Source of the DNA: Vitellaria paradoxa | Lineage: Eukaryota > Streptophyta > Magnoliopsida > Ericales > Sapotaceae | Assembly: GCA_019916065.1 (NCBI GenBank) | Contig: CM034240.1 | Coordinates: 44,156,026 to 44,220,025 of the forward strand | Length of the DNA: 64,000 nt | Reading direction: 5' to 3' | Part shown: positions 44,941 through 58,547 of the stretch, in pieces | Layout of the letters: each line of letters begins with the position of its first letter | How positions within the stretch are numbered: the first letter of the stretch is position 1 | Made by a program: the position numbers and the translations under genes | The notes under the pieces: generated by a model | Databases searched by the model: none | Told to the model about the DNA's origin: nothing | What the model saw: only the letters and a program-made list of their open reading frames with translations

Positions 44941-45111
44941 AGGTATGTTTAGAATTGTATAAAATTATATAAAATAAAATAAAATTGTAAAAGTAAATAT
45001 TTCGTAATTCGTAAAATGAGTGAAAAATTTTAATTTTATTATCTCGTAATTTATATTTATAAAATTTTGTAAGATTTTATTTTATTTGGTAAAATTTCAA
45101 ACGGAGCCAAA
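44941..45111 (+). repeat. family C MITE-like element
   Basis: GGTATGTTTAGAATTGTATA to AAATTTCAAACGGAGCC; very similar to 39376-39545. Confidence 0.8.
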
Positions 45112-45420
45112 AACAAACCATTTTCTTTCTCGAGTTGGTCAACTTTAAGGGGGTCGTAATTAACAGAGCCAATCACCTGACGACACATCATTATCAAAGC
45201 AGTCTATACGTACAGGAAGTGCTGAAGATTTTGGTTCCTCGTGGGCGGCTCAGAAGATGGGTACTCAAGGAGTAGCGATGGTCAGTGCTTCCTCTGCTTT
45301 ATTGCTTGACCTTTTCATTGCTTTGTCTGTTTTCTTCCGTGGTAGATCCCTTGTCTGAATTGTGCATCGAAAAGATGCGAATAAATCAATGTTCGGAGCG
45401 ACGAAAGGTGAATTAAAGTA
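45112..45420 (+). other. non-repetitive island with a 33-codon ORF (45257-45358)
   Basis: This patch has gene-like base composition inside an AT-rich desert. An ATG at 45257 in fair context opens a 33-aa frame starting MGTQGVAM and ending at TGA 45356-45358, with a hydrophobic middle (LLLDLFIALSVFF). A GTCAGT donor-like site follows the eighth codon, so this could be a first exon of a lost or truncated gene. I recognise no family. Confidence 0.25.
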
Positions 45421-46262
45421 AAATATTTTTTTGCCTAAGGAATTAAAGTAAAATAGTTTGGATTAATTTGTGTATTTATAATTTATATAAAAAATTATAA
45501 GTAACTAACAATTATTATAAATAAATAATTTTTAAAATTTTTGAACCCTTTTTTAAGCACGAAATGCACCCTATGAATGAGCATTTAATAATTCATGACT
45601 CATCGGGTTAGGTGGAGAAAATTTTGATGAAAATAATAATAATAATAATAAAACGTAGTACCTTGGCATCATCATTTTTTTATTAATTAGTACGAAAATG
45701 ATATAAATAACATTCATACGAACAAGGCTGTTTGAGCGCAATTAATGCCTCGATTGAAAGTTATAATTTATGATAAATTTTATTAATTTTTGACAACTTT
45801 TAACAAATAAAATTTTAAAATATTTGATAAAATAATTAATAATTTTTACTAACTTTTAACTATTAACTTTGACTCTTATGAGACTTGGACACAACTTCTC
45901 AATTTTTTTCTTTAATTTTGCGAATTGGTTCTTCGTACACCCACTGCTTAGGACTTGGATTCTTACACTTCACGTAAATAGATGAATTCTAACCTTATTT
46001 ATATTTTTTTATTTTATTAACAGATGATAAAGATTAATTTGATTCAAAAGTAAGAATTATAACTTTAGAATCATCAACCAAAATATTTAAGATATTTATA
46101 TTACTTATAAAGAGTTTTACAATTCTCTATAATATTCGACACACATTTTATAAAGTCCCCTAAATTCTAAAATGTTATATTTTATAAAATTTATAATACT
46201 TTAGAATATTCTAAATATTTTTTAAAAATTTTCATACTTTCTAAAATATTATATAGAAATAT
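45421..46262. other. AT-rich intergenic DNA
   Basis: A short (AAT)n run at about 45629-45650 and a partial family D stretch at 45735-45870. No gene. Confidence 0.5.
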
Positions 46263-46520
46263 TGTTGGGTGGTATTGAATCTATCTCATCTCAAAAACTA
46301 ACTCATAGGATGAGATTTTTCTTCACACTTATTTCAGAAAAAAGCACAACTCATTCCTCCAGGTAGACTAAGATTATTGATAAATCTGAGTTCTAATACC
46401 AGTGTTAGGTGATTTTGGACATATTTCATTTCGAAAAGCTAGTTTATAGGGTGATACTTTTTCTGACACTTACATACTAATCATCAATTTATTTCATAAC
46501 CAATGTGAGACACCCCAACA
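46263..46520 (+). mobile_element. solo LTR or TRIM-type LTR, 258 bp
   Basis: Starts TGTTGGGT and ends ACCCCAACA, with inverted TGTTGG/CCAACA termini. It is flanked by a perfect 5-bp direct repeat, AATAT, on both sides. A 5-bp target-site duplication with TG...CA ends is the signature of an LTR retrotransposon. Two diverged internal halves are visible (GGTATTGAATCTATCTCATC and GGTGATTTTGGACATATTTC). The end CAATGTGAGACACCCCAACA resembles small plant TRIM-like LTRs. No internal domain is present. Confidence 0.8.
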
Positions 46521-47913
46521 AATATAGAGTATTTCGATAATTTTTAAAAAACTTTAGACAATATTCAAAAATTTTTGAACTCTCTAAAATACTCCAGACT
46601 ATTTTAGGATACTCCAGAACACCAATAGTAAAATTCGATATGGAATGTCATAAGTAAATGGTAAGAGAGAATGAAACATGCTATTTCATTTTAGATAAAT
46701 AATTTAAAGAGTAGGCAATTACTTATAAACATAATTTAACACTAGAAAAAGCGAAAAGTGAGAATAGAGTGAAGTGAAGTATAATAATTTACATTGAAAA
46801 AAAAATTATTTGATTTAGAAAATATATTTTATTATCTTTTTTAAAATTACATTTTATTTTCTATCAATTATATTTTTAAGAAAACATTCTCTAAATTAAA
46901 TATATTATTTATTTATTTATTTTATTTACAAAAAAACATAAAACATGTGAAAAAATGATCAAATTAAATGCACGTTTTGATTGTTTCTTTAAAAAGAAAA
47001 AGAAAAAAGAAATGAAAAAAGAAATAAAAGAGAAAGTTATTAAAAAAATGAAATTCCTTTATTTATATATATTTTTTATTTTTATTCGCTCCAAATCCAA
47101 TAATAAAAAATGAAAGTGGAAGAAATTCTTATTTATTTTAATTTAACTTCTCTTCAAACCACATTGGTATAAGTATTTTTTATTCTTAACTTTTTTAACA
47201 AAAATAATTTTTATTTACAAAAAAATTAGTCATAATTTTAGTTCCATTTATTACAAAATAAAATATTTTTTTAAAATTATTTTTTCATATTTTTTATAAT
47301 TTTTTTTCTAAATAATACTTACATGGTAATAAACGGTGACTTTATAAAAAAAAAATTAAAACATAAAATTTATATTTAAATGATCGTGATAGATTTTTTG
47401 TTAAAGAACGGTATGTTATAGGAAGTTCTAAATAAATAATACATAATAAATGAATAATGATTAGTTTTAAATCATATTTAAGTAAATAATTTGTAATTAA
47501 ATAGAATCTAAGAAAAATAAAAATGTAAAAGTAGTAAAAAGGACATTAAGAAGTACTAAAATATATAAAATTAAATTTATTTAATTAGATGGTAGTTACT
47601 AAAAAAAATTATTTTTGTTTCTAAAAACAATAATAGTAGTTCTAAGAAGTTGAGGAAAGTTAATGGAAAAAAGTGAAAAAATTTTATTAAATTTGAGATT
47701 TCACCAAATACTTTTAGTAATTTCATTTATATAATAATTAGTATGTATATATATATATATATATATTTCTTGAAAATGGAACACTAAAAATATTTACGCA
47801 GTCTATACTTCTTTTTTTTTTTTAAATAGGATTTTGGTAATTATAAATAAATTTTTCATATTTTTCAAGATGCAAAAATATTAATCAAGTTTTTCATGTT
47901 CAAGTGTTCCTAG

Positions 47914-47964
<51 letters not shown>

Positions 47965-48499
47965 TAAAATTATTACTAATTCACTTAATATTTTTTCGCA
48001 ATATTTTTTATTTTGGATGAGATTTTTTTAATTTTAACTTTATTTTGTTTTCAACTAAAGCAATTTTAATATCAATAGTATACCATAAATAATAGATATG
48101 ATAAAAAAAGAATCTAATATTTTTATATAATTAAGCACCTCAATTTGTGAATTTGGTTCTTTTTGTATTTTTTGTTTATTATTAAAAATAAATCTAATAT
48201 GAGCAAAGTTTTTAAATTTTGGATTATTTTCGAGATCAACACAATATTTTTTCAAATAATCATATGATCCAACACTTTTAGTTTTTTAAAATTTAATAAA
48301 AAACTAAAAATATTTTCATACATTTAAAATTGTTCAAACTCAGCCTAAATTAAGGAAGGAGTAAGAAAACTCAATTAGACAAAATCAGTTTAGAATTATT
48401 AAAAGTCCATCTCATTTTATCTTAGTAGAGTTTTTTTTTTTTTAATGAGATATATTCATAAATATTTATTAGACCTTAACAAATTTGGAACTCTTTGCC
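46521..48499. other. AT-rich intergenic DNA with TA microsatellites
   Basis: No gene. (TA)n tracts at about 47743-47766 and 47916-47958. The rest is A/T homopolymer-rich with no clear element borders. Confidence 0.5.
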
Positions 48500-48880
48500 T
48501 CATAGGTGGTAAATATTGTTTTTTTACTTATAAATAAAACTCTAAAAAATTCTATAAATATCTAACAATCCCTCTACCTCTAATTTTTCCGTCATTACTA
48601 ATGTTAAAAAATTTTAATATTTCGTTAAAAAAACAAAAAAATCTGAAAGTAGGTTAACTGAACGTGTAAATTTTTTTATATAATCATATTTTTTCGTGTC
48701 GAAAGCTTTCAAATGAGTACCATTGTCGTTATTTTTTGTGAATTTTTTTGAATTCGTGGGAATGAATTTGAAAAATCATTCCCATGGTTTGTGACTTGTC
48801 AGGAAAAAATAGCGTCAAAATTAACCCAAAATTATATTTTATCTCAATTTATCTTATTTTTTCTTACTCCAAACGGGACC
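48500..48880 (+). repeat. family B MITE-like element
   Basis: Matches 35621-35987 in order: GTAGGTTAACTGAACGTGTA, AAATGAGTACCATTGTCG, TTCGTGGGAATGAATTTG, then TTACTCCAAACGGGACC. The left end is diffuse. Confidence 0.8.
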
Positions 48881-49456
48881 ATTATAAAAAATATTCTCTA
48901 ATTTTGTTGGGGCTTTTATAATATATATATTTTTTGAACTTTTGGAATTCTGAAACTCTCTAAAATTTGGGGTTTAAAGTATCACACAATTACATATTAA
49001 TGTATATATAATGGTTTTGAATCTAACAAAATGTATAGCTTACCTCCTAGGTTAGGTTGAGTGGCTCATGAGTTTGCTTCTAATAGAGATTATACGGGAT
49101 TGATTCATGACTTAAGTGAGATATACATCGGTATAGTGCACATTTTTACTGTACATTTCTCTAATTTACTTATAGTTCGTTAAAAATTATAATAAATGAT
49201 TATGGATTAAAAAAAAATTGTACAGGCCCATCTTAGCTGAATTCCTAATCGTAAAAGCAACTTGGACCAATCCCAGCCAGAACGGGCCCAGGTAGGCCCG
49301 CCCAGGCTAGAGGCCCTGGAGCTGCATCAGACATGAGAGGACACTCCAATGGCCGAGATTCCGTGAACATATGTACGGGTCTCCGACTATCAATTCCGAC
49401 GTTAATCGCTCTATTCTTACTGGTTTCCGCAGTTCCATGCATCTTAACAGGAACAA
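48881..49456. other. PPR gene upstream region with a SINE-like fragment
   Basis: A SINE-like piece at 49037-49130 (GTTAGGTTGAGTGGCTCATG) resembles 31736-31835. From about 49240 the DNA becomes gene-like. GGGCCCAG at about 49284 contains GGCCCA, the reverse of the TGGGCC site II motif common in promoters of organellar-protein genes. Confidence 0.45.
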
Positions 49457-52400
49457 ATGTTGAGACTTGCGGGGAATAGACTATCTTCTTCTTCTTGTTC
49501 ATGGCGTCTGAGCCTCACCACTAAAGTGACAGTGTCTTCCAGCGACAGTAATTGCAGTACTGCGGTTAATAGTGACTCCTCTTCTCTTAATTCGACTCCA
49601 AATTCACCTTTTTCTCCATCAGAGTTTCGTCATTCCGTTAAGGGTCAGTAGTCTCTCTCCTTATCTCTCAAAGTAATTTGATTCGTATGTTTTACTGTGT
49701 TTGAATGTTGGGTCACCCACGCCCTCAACTCAGATGGGTATTTGGTATTTTCTGTGGCAATATTAATCAGGGTTCTTGTTACATTAGGAATCTGATGATG
49801 GGAATTAAAAAAATTCTCAATTTTTTTTTTTATTTGCACTCGAAATTCAGAGACAATTTTGTGGTTTTGGCGGTTTTATGCACTTTAGATGGTAATATTG
49901 GTTGGATGAGACGCTTTCACTGTTCTCAAGCTATGTAATGGTTTCTGAATTCTGCAAATTAGGGTTGCATTTCTTCTAGTTAAAGGGATTGGAGATCCTA
50001 ATTTACATTGAACATGGAAAGAAAATAGTTTACAGAGAATGTATTCTTATTCCCTGACTTCACATCTGGCACTTACCCCAGGGCAGACCAAGAAATTCTA
50101 ATAAGCGGAGGTGAAAATTACCTCTAGTTGATTGATTGGGTTAAAGAGGTTGGTTTTGTAATAAAATTAGTTTTTTAAGGATAACTATGTAATAAAATGT
50201 GGGGATAATTTTGAAATAACTCTAAAGTATTTTAACTTGGCAATGATGTGCCAGGGAAGGGGGGGGGGGGCAATTTTGAGTAGGCGAAGTACTATGTGAT
50301 ATATGTACAACTGGAAAATAATAACGGTCTTTAAGTGCAATATCCAAGCAAGTGGGGGCAGGCAAGCTTCAACATGGGTTTGCCCATGCTTTCCCCTCCC
50401 AATGACTTTGTGTTTATGTAGTTATTTGCCACTAAATTGATTGGCTTTTTTAAAGATGATGAAGGCTGTTGGGCATGAGTAGTTTCGGTTGATTCTCAAA
50501 TAATTAGGAGATGTCTTGCCTATTGAATCTTACTTGTTTGCTTTGTGGCAGGAATCAGTTAGTACCCTTTAATATCTTGATCAAAAATCATCTTAGTTTC
50601 CTTACATGGTTCGTACCCTATTATATTAATTTCAAGCGTAAAGATTGTTGCATCACAGTCAATGCCTCTTATCTTCAATTCAACATTTTAGAGTTGAATT
50701 TCTGAGTGAAGCACCCGCTTGATGTACTTGTCTTGTACGATATTATCATAATAGTTTCATAATGCATGACAAGAATGAGTTGCCAGACGTGAGTTTGTGT
50801 TATGTGGTACATAGGCAAGTCCTTTCCTCCATCCTTACCTTGTAATGCATTATCACGACCATCTACTACAAATTGTGAAACTAAAATATTATCCTTCTCT
50901 CTTGCATTTTTGTTTTCTAATGTTGTGTGCAAGACATTTATTGTGTTGTGTTTGATGAAACCTGTATACCATTTTTGCTTATTCTTTTTTATAGGTCTTG
51001 CAGTTTGTGTCATTCTTTTTCAGTTTCTTCTGCATACCATTCTTTATAAATACAGACTCCTTTGTTGAAAATAATTTCCATAGGAAACATTTTTGCCCTT
51101 TAAAGTGATTATTCTTCATGGGAAAATCCTTTCAGATCATCAAGCGCTTTTCCGTGCTCTTGAAGCATGCAAACTCTCTTCTAACTTAAGAGCTGCAACT
51201 GAAACCCACACTAGAATTATTAAACTTGGTTATGGAATGTACCAGTCTCTCATATCATCTCTGATATCAATATATGTATCTTGTGGCTGCCCCAGTCTTG
51301 CGCATCAGCTTCTCAATGAAATTTCCTGTTGGGATTTTGATCTGATCTCTGCCAATTTGATTATTGCAATATCTATGAAGGTAGGAGACTTTGATATTGC
51401 AAAGAAGGTGTTTCATAAAATGCCCGCCCATGATGTAGTTTCGTGGAACACAATGATTGGAGGTTGTGTAAAAAATGCACGCTGTGAGGAGGCTTTGAAG
51501 ATCTTCCAAGAGATGTTGAGCTTACATGTTGAACCAGATGGGTTTACATTTGCATCTGTTATTGCTTGCTGTGCACGAATAGGAGCTCCTGATCGTGCTA
51601 AATGGATACATGGTTTAATGATTGAGAAGCGAATTTCACTAAATTACATTTTGGGTTCTGCACTTATAGACTTGTACTCAAAATGCGGAAGAATTGAAAC
51701 TGCTAAAGAGATTTTTGAAACTATTAAAAGAAATGACATATCTATTTGGAATGCGATGATTAATGGGCTTGCAGTTCATGGGCTGGCTTTAGATGCAATT
51801 GAAATATTCTCGCGTATGGAGGTCGAAAATGTTTCACCCGATTCTATAACTTTTGTAGGAATTCTTAAAGCATGCAGCCATTGTGGGCTGGTTGAACAGG
51901 GTCGCAGGTACTTCAATTTAATGAAGTTTTACTCAATTCATCCACAGCTTGAGCATTATGGAGCCATGGTTGATCTCTTGGGTCGAGCTGGTCATCTAGA
52001 TGAAGCTTATGCAATTATTAAAGACATGCCAATGGAGCCTGATGTTGTTATATGGAGGTCACTTCTTAGTGCTTGTAGAACTCAGAGAAATTATGGATTC
52101 GGTGAAGTTGCTATCCAGAAAATTAAAAATCTTAACAGTGGAGATTACGTTTTGCTATCAAATATTTATTGTTCTGTAAACAAATGGGGTAGCGCTGAGA
52201 AAGTGAGAAATATGATGAAAAGGAAAGGAGTACATAAAAATACTGGAAAGAGTTGGATTGAGATGGCCGGTTACATTCATCAGTTTAAATCTGGTGATAT
52301 ATCACACTTTGAAAGAGAAGCAATATACAAGGTGTTGGAAGGATTGATTCGACGGACCAAAATTGAGGGATTTATTCCCACAACGGATTTGGTATTGATG

Positions 52401-52649
52401 GATGTCTCCGATGAGGAAAAGGAGGAAAATCTGAATTGTCACAGTGAGAAATTGGCACTGGCATATGGGATCTTGAAAACTAGCCCTGGAATGGAGATCC
52501 AGATCACAAAAAACCTTAGGACTTGTCTTGACTGCCATTGTTGGATGAAACTGGTTTCAAGGATATTAAACAGGACCATAATTGTGAGGGACCGCATCCG
52601 TTTTCATCGTTTTGAAGGTGGTCTGTGTACTTGTGGAGATTATTGGTAG
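49457..52649 (+). CDS. PLS-class pentatricopeptide repeat protein with DYW domain (organellar C-to-U RNA editing factor)
   Basis: Proteins of this class bind specific organellar RNAs through PPR motifs and deaminate cytidine to uridine. Two exons, 49457-49643 and 51136-52649, joined in phase by a 1492-bp GT-AG intron, give 566 aa. Exon 1 encodes a Ser-, Arg- and Asn-rich, acidic-poor N-terminus suited to a mitochondrial or plastid transit peptide. Exon 2 carries a short tract of about seven or eight P, L and S repeats (for example DVVSWNTMIGGCVKN, DISIWNAMINGLAVHG), then E/E+ motifs and a complete DYW domain. HSE at 52440-52448 supplies the HxE catalytic zinc site, with CLDCH near 52524; the protein ends CTCGDYW. 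An intron in a PPR gene is less common. The start is chosen because exon 2 alone lacks a targeting sequence; the donor/acceptor pair was inferred by eye. From memory it resembles Arabidopsis At5g50990; unverified. Confidence 0.88.
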
Positions 52650-54966
52650 TAAAGTTACTTTAGCATCAAAGCACCTTGAAAATTTGAAATCAGAGTGCAT
52701 CTCGTAAAGCTAAGAAATGGAGGTAATCAGTTTCTTTTTTTGGTCATCAATAGATACAAACAGGATATGTCTTGGCTTATATTGACTCAGATTATTTTAT
52801 TTTATATTTTATTATTGCAGTGGCAAGCTAAGCTAATAATGTGTGCTCAAAATATTGACGTGCAAATATTTTCAGCGTTCATTGGGTGCAAATAATTATG
52901 ATTTAGCACTATGGTCATGTAAGCTTAACCAGTGGTAACTGATGTGGAAGATGTTAGTAGCTGCTGAAGTAGATGCATAAGCATATTCTGAGTGAGCTGA
53001 TAGTTTTGGTTTGAGTAGAACATGTATGCCAATGCTGCTGGAACCAAATGGTGCCACTGCCACCTAATGCAACCCATACAAGTACAGGTCTACAAGGTGT
53101 GCTATAGTTATGGTGTGCATGGTCATAATACTAAGCATTTTATTGATCTCGACAAGCTTGGTTATTCACTAATGCGGATATGAGTTTGTGGTGGTGTTTC
53201 CTAGTTTTGGAGTAAATATAAGCTCATTGTGGAGCATACAATCTCGGCTGGTGGTTTGTTGTTAATTGTTTTGCTATGTCTTTCTGGAATACCCGGTAAA
53301 CTTCCGATGGTGAGTGATGTTCAGTTTTCACTTTGACTTATGCTCTATCTGAATCTGCCTTGCAGTTGCAGAATTATTTTTTAAAAGTGCATCAGGACTT
53401 TTTTCCCTCAACTTAAGAGCTAAAAAGAGTGTTGCTTTTCTTACATTGTTGATTTTTTAAATGTTATCTATTCATTTGTTCGTAAAATTTTACGCATCCT
53501 TATTACCTTTTGAGATAAGTTGTATGTTGCTTTATATTGTCCCTAATTTGCCCTCTTCACTAACATTCTGGCTTTTTGTTAAAATTGTTTGATGTATAAT
53601 CTCCTGACTTGTAGTAATGACTCCTTTCCTATCAGTAGTTTTCCTAGATCTGAACCTTAACTGTAGAAGGTTTGCTGCACAAATGTTAAATAAATTAGCT
53701 TTACGCTTTTTCTTTTCATGAATGATTGTGGGCCAATTGGCATCTGAAGGTCAAAATGCTTTGACCAGCTGGCCACAGTATGATGTCTACAATTGTTATC
53801 CATTATTATTCAAAGACAGCATCAAATGTAATGCTAATTTTCTTCTTTTAAGTTTTCTTCAATCAGGTAATTGTTTGACAATATCTGTGGTATGACCGTA
53901 TTCTTGCTGGTATCTAAGGTAATATATAGTAAGTAGTCTGCGTGTTATTAGTTGACTAGATCGTTGACAAATATTTATCCCCTGGTTTTTCTGGCATCAT
54001 GTGGTAGCCTAATTTGCCCTGACCTTAACTTGATTTTTTTCAGCATGAAGCCCGGAAACTTTCTGCACCAAATGATGAGGTAAAGACTTTTCCATGGGAC
54101 ATCAAGTTGGCCAATAGTGTTTGATCTTGGTTTTGAATTGGTTCTCAAGGTTCAGCTGCGTTAAAGAACTTGCAGTTGTTTTCTTGTTGTGGGAGGTATG
54201 CATGCTATTTGGTTGCATTCTCTTATCAGATGCTAGTGATACTGGGATGGCTTCATCGATATTTCTGGCAGGACCTACTTGGGTGCATCTTTGCCGAGAA
54301 CAAGTTATCATTGGCAAGTTGGTGCCGATTCGATCAGTTTCTAAGCAGGTTCCAATATTTTCACTTAATTCACTGATTCTGACTTGTGCTTATACTTCCT
54401 TGAGTTATATTTGCATCCTTAACTAGGAATTACTTGTGCTGGCCTCTGATAGGCATGACTGCTTTAGATGTTTTCTGGAGATGTGTCCTCAACTATTATG
54501 CTCATTATTTCCATTTGCATCCAGCGAAGGCCGTTTATAAATGATACATTGGTTTCTTACGTCCTATAATGGCACTGGCATATTTTACTGAATACATCCG
54601 TGTCTCTCATCTGTTTACATATGCCGCACCAGATTCTTTTAATACTGGGTGTTAGCTAATGAGCTCTGTCTTGACCTTACTCTGAGTGCGTTAATTGCAC
54701 ACTTCTATGTACTAGTCTAATGAATGCATTACTGTTTGGCGTGGGACTAGAAAGATCTATTGCATGGTTTGAACCATGGAGTGTTGTTCCCCACTGCGTC
54801 TGACACATTAGATTTGAAAACTCAAAAGACTTATCAAAGCTCTTTTATAGTGAAAGACAGGTAAATCACAGAAATCATGTCTTGAAATGCCATCGAAACT
54901 TGAAATTAATTGCTGGTTCATGAATAGCTCTGGAGACCAAGCTATGACCCAAAGAATTAAGTGCTA
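52650..54966. other. 3' flanks between the convergent PPR and Sec14-like genes
   Basis: About 2.3 kb of single-copy-looking DNA with gene-like base composition. It probably holds an extended 3' UTR of the PPR gene, possibly spliced, because several intron-like T-rich stretches ending in CAG or TAG occur. Small ORFs at 54121-54426 have no recognisable product. No separate gene is supported. Confidence 0.45.
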
Positions 54967-57900
54967 TTAGCTGTCCTGGATAGGAACTAATGGCAGTTTG
55001 CCTCCATAGATCTCTGGGAGCTGACTCTCATCAATGTCTTCCAACAAAGTTGATTTCAATTTCTTGTTTTCCACAAACACAATCTGTAAAGGGTCATACG
55101 AGACAAAATAGTTAGCTCACCATGTTGTGATACAATTTATGTCTAGAAATGGCTGTGGTACCCAAGTGGCTGTTTTGGGTATCAAAATAAATTTTGGTCC
55201 TTAGAGTTGCACGTGGCATAATATAGGTCTTTGGATTGGAAAATAAGTAGTTTTTGGGTAAAACAATGGATTGAGAATATTAGTTTCCATATAAGATGTA
55301 AGAAATTAAGACCTCAAAGTTTTATTTTTTTACTAGTGAGAGTGATTTTTTTTTTAACATGTGAATGTGACTAGATTTTTGGAGAAAATATTTAGTAGGC
55401 TTAGCCCCCAACATTATGATCTGAGATGGTGGACAAAATTTAATGATCTGCCAAATTTCAAACTGTTTACATGTTTGGTTAAATTTGAAATTCAAAAAAT
55501 CGGCCAAAAATTGATTTAGTTGTATATAGATGATATGGAATATTTATTATGAAATTTGGCATTATATGATTGGGCATTGCCTGTTACATAAGCCGATGAT
55601 GTGGTGCAATGCACCCATTGAATATTTTCTCAGATTTTTGCGTGAGCCTCGTAAAATTCATTATCAATTTACCTGTCAATTTAAACATTTTTATTATCAA
55701 ATGTAATCAAAATTTTACTTTTTTCAGACTATGTTTACTTTTGGTTAAGGAAAACACAACTTGGGTACCGTCTACTTTCCCGGACGGTTTACCATCCATA
55801 GGTTACTCAAATTTGATTCGTAAAAATAACACAGGGCTTGAGCTCGGCTTGGCAAATAACTTGACTAACTAAAACAAAGTGATTTTATATCATAAATCAA
55901 AACAAGTAGCTTGACGAAACTAAAACAATCTCGTTTCACTAGGCTAAAACGCATTGTTTTGGTCTAAAATATTATAAAAAAATATATGTATTTTTTTTTT
56001 TTTTGAGCTGAGCACTTAGTGGCTTGAGTTCTAATTTTAATGAGCCATGAAAAGAGCTCGAATTTGGCTTTTCATTTTGGTTTGAAATATTAAACTTATG
56101 TGTGAGTGTGTACTACACTACTACTTTTTCAAGCCAAGCACCTATTGACTCCAACTCTAGCTTTATTGAGCAACCAAAAGAGCTCGAATTCAAATTTGAC
56201 ATTCAACCCTGTCTAGCTAGCTGGCACAAAAATACAGAATTCTTAATTTTACCTTCTTCTTGGTATTGTTGTCGATAAATGGATATATAACTTTCCACAC
56301 TGCCATAAATAGGTAAGGCACATGAACTACAAATAACTTCCCAAGTCTTTCTGGATAGTAGTCCTGCAGGAAAATGAATGGATGAAACAGGCTATTTTGA
56401 GTTTTAGAAGATTAAGTTTTAGACATGTCCTGGCCGAGTCATCAAGTCAACTAGATCTTGACCAAGTAGAGTCCAATTTAACTGCAAAATTAAGTAACAT
56501 ATGGTGGAGAACTAAACCTGCAAAATGGATAGAGCTCCCAAGTATGCGCGGATGTCACTGTTTGAGTATCCCCAACCTTCAAGATCCCCAATAACAACAA
56601 ACTTCTCTTGGCCAGCTGGCATCCTGGGACATCAAAATTAACTAACAATATATATATATATAGTCTGCAACAAGTATAGAGCTATTCCACTGAAAAAAGG
56701 GGCTTACAGAAAACCAGAATTATCTGGTTATGGAAGTGTTGCAATTAAAGAGCAACTTAGTATATTTTTTGTTTTGAATAATTGGCCATAATGCTATCAT
56801 ATAATTATGATTAACTTTTTTTGTGAATTTTTTCTCGTTGTGTAGCACTGTTTTACAATTAGGGTAAAAAAAAAACCGAGCAATTTATGAGTAGTGTGGG
56901 CTCGGCTTGTCGAAAAGCTCATTTATGTTTGTTTATTTTGCAAACGAGTCAGTTTGAACCAAAAAAAAAAAAAAATGAAATAAAATAAAACTTGTTTAAC
57001 ACAAACAAGCCGAGCTTGACTAAGATGAGTTCGGCTCAACTTTTTTGCAATAAAAATAGATAAATATAATATTTGAATATACATAATATTTAGAATACTT
57101 CTTATATAAATAACAGTAAAATATAATATTTTATACTTAAATGGGCCAAACTTGAACTCACACCCTCTCAATAAATGAGTTCACGCCGAACCTATGCTAC
57201 ATAACAAATGAACGTGTTTGAAACACAGCAAAGCTTGATTTGGCTTGGATTAGCTTCTTGTTTGATAAGAGTTTTGAGTATTATATGTTTAAATTTTCAT
57301 GTCTATCTGTGTGTGTGTTTTGGACCTTTTGGTATGTGGGCTTTGAGAAAGAACAGAACTTCGAGGAGGAGCAGTACCTTGCACACAATTTCTTGATACC
57401 ATAGACTACAAAACCTGTGAATGGAAGAGGTTATTCATTTGATCAGTTACTGCTTCAACTTCAACATCTACTTGTTAAAACTAAATTGCTAAAAGAACTC
57501 GTTTTTTTCCCAATAATTTGAATCTGATAATTAGTTTTTTCATGCTATAGCTCTTGAGAACTGAACTTATCTAAGCTTTTTTTTTTGGGGGGGGGGGGGA
57601 AACTGATTTGGTGACTTACGTTTGACCTCTTCGAGACCACCTTCGTTTGGAATATGCCTTCCAGCAAAGACAATTGTTATGGGACGTCCATATTTGTCCA
57701 ATCCCTGAGAAAACATCTTGTTATGTGCTAGGCTATTCTGGATCTCTGATTCAGATACGAAACCATTTGGAAGAAACGTTCGTCTCCATTGCAGGTACTT
57801 GAGGAACATTATAGATGCCTTCTCTATGTTTAGATCACGGGCACGAAGAAACCTCCTGATCATAAAATCATCTACATCCTGCAGATTGAATTCGACAATA

Positions 57901-58511
57901 AGTTTTCACAAAATCAGTGATCTAATCTTAGCATATGCATAATAGTAATAGGAAACGACATTCCTGTACATAAGACTCCCTATTCTGCGAGGTCTTGGGA
58001 AAGGTCAAGTGTACACGAATTTACCATTATTTTCGGGTTTGAATTAGTGTCCTTGGTCACCATGGACACTCACAGTTAGTGCAATGGAAAGTGTCTATTT
58101 AGACAACTTTACGAGGTTTTCAGGGTTACCCCACAAACCATTTTGAATATTAAATCTAGCATGCTTGAGAAGAATAATGGTTCAGTTTTTTAACATATGA
58201 AAATAGATAGGGTGATTTTAGCAAAGTTGTCGTCTTCCTTTTTCCTGGAGTGGGGATTATCAATTTCCTGACTTGTCATCCTATTGTATGATATTATGAA
58301 CATCTGTTTCTACTACAAGCATCAGTTAGATCCTGTGAATGTTTGGCATCAAACACTCCCTGAGACATGAAATATAACCCATGTTCTCAATTTTCCATAC
58401 CAGATAATCACTCTCAGACCTTTCTGCACTTAAAATCTGTGATTCAGGCAAAACAACCAATTGCCTTTTTGGTAAAAGTTAATCACTAATTAACAAACAC
58501 CCCCCCCCCGG

Positions 58512-58547
<36 letters not shown>

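Noticed and set aside
54121..54426. ORF of 101 codons between the PPR and Sec14-like genes
   Set aside because: No domain, no homologue recognised, and it lies in the expected 3' flank. Left as noncoding.
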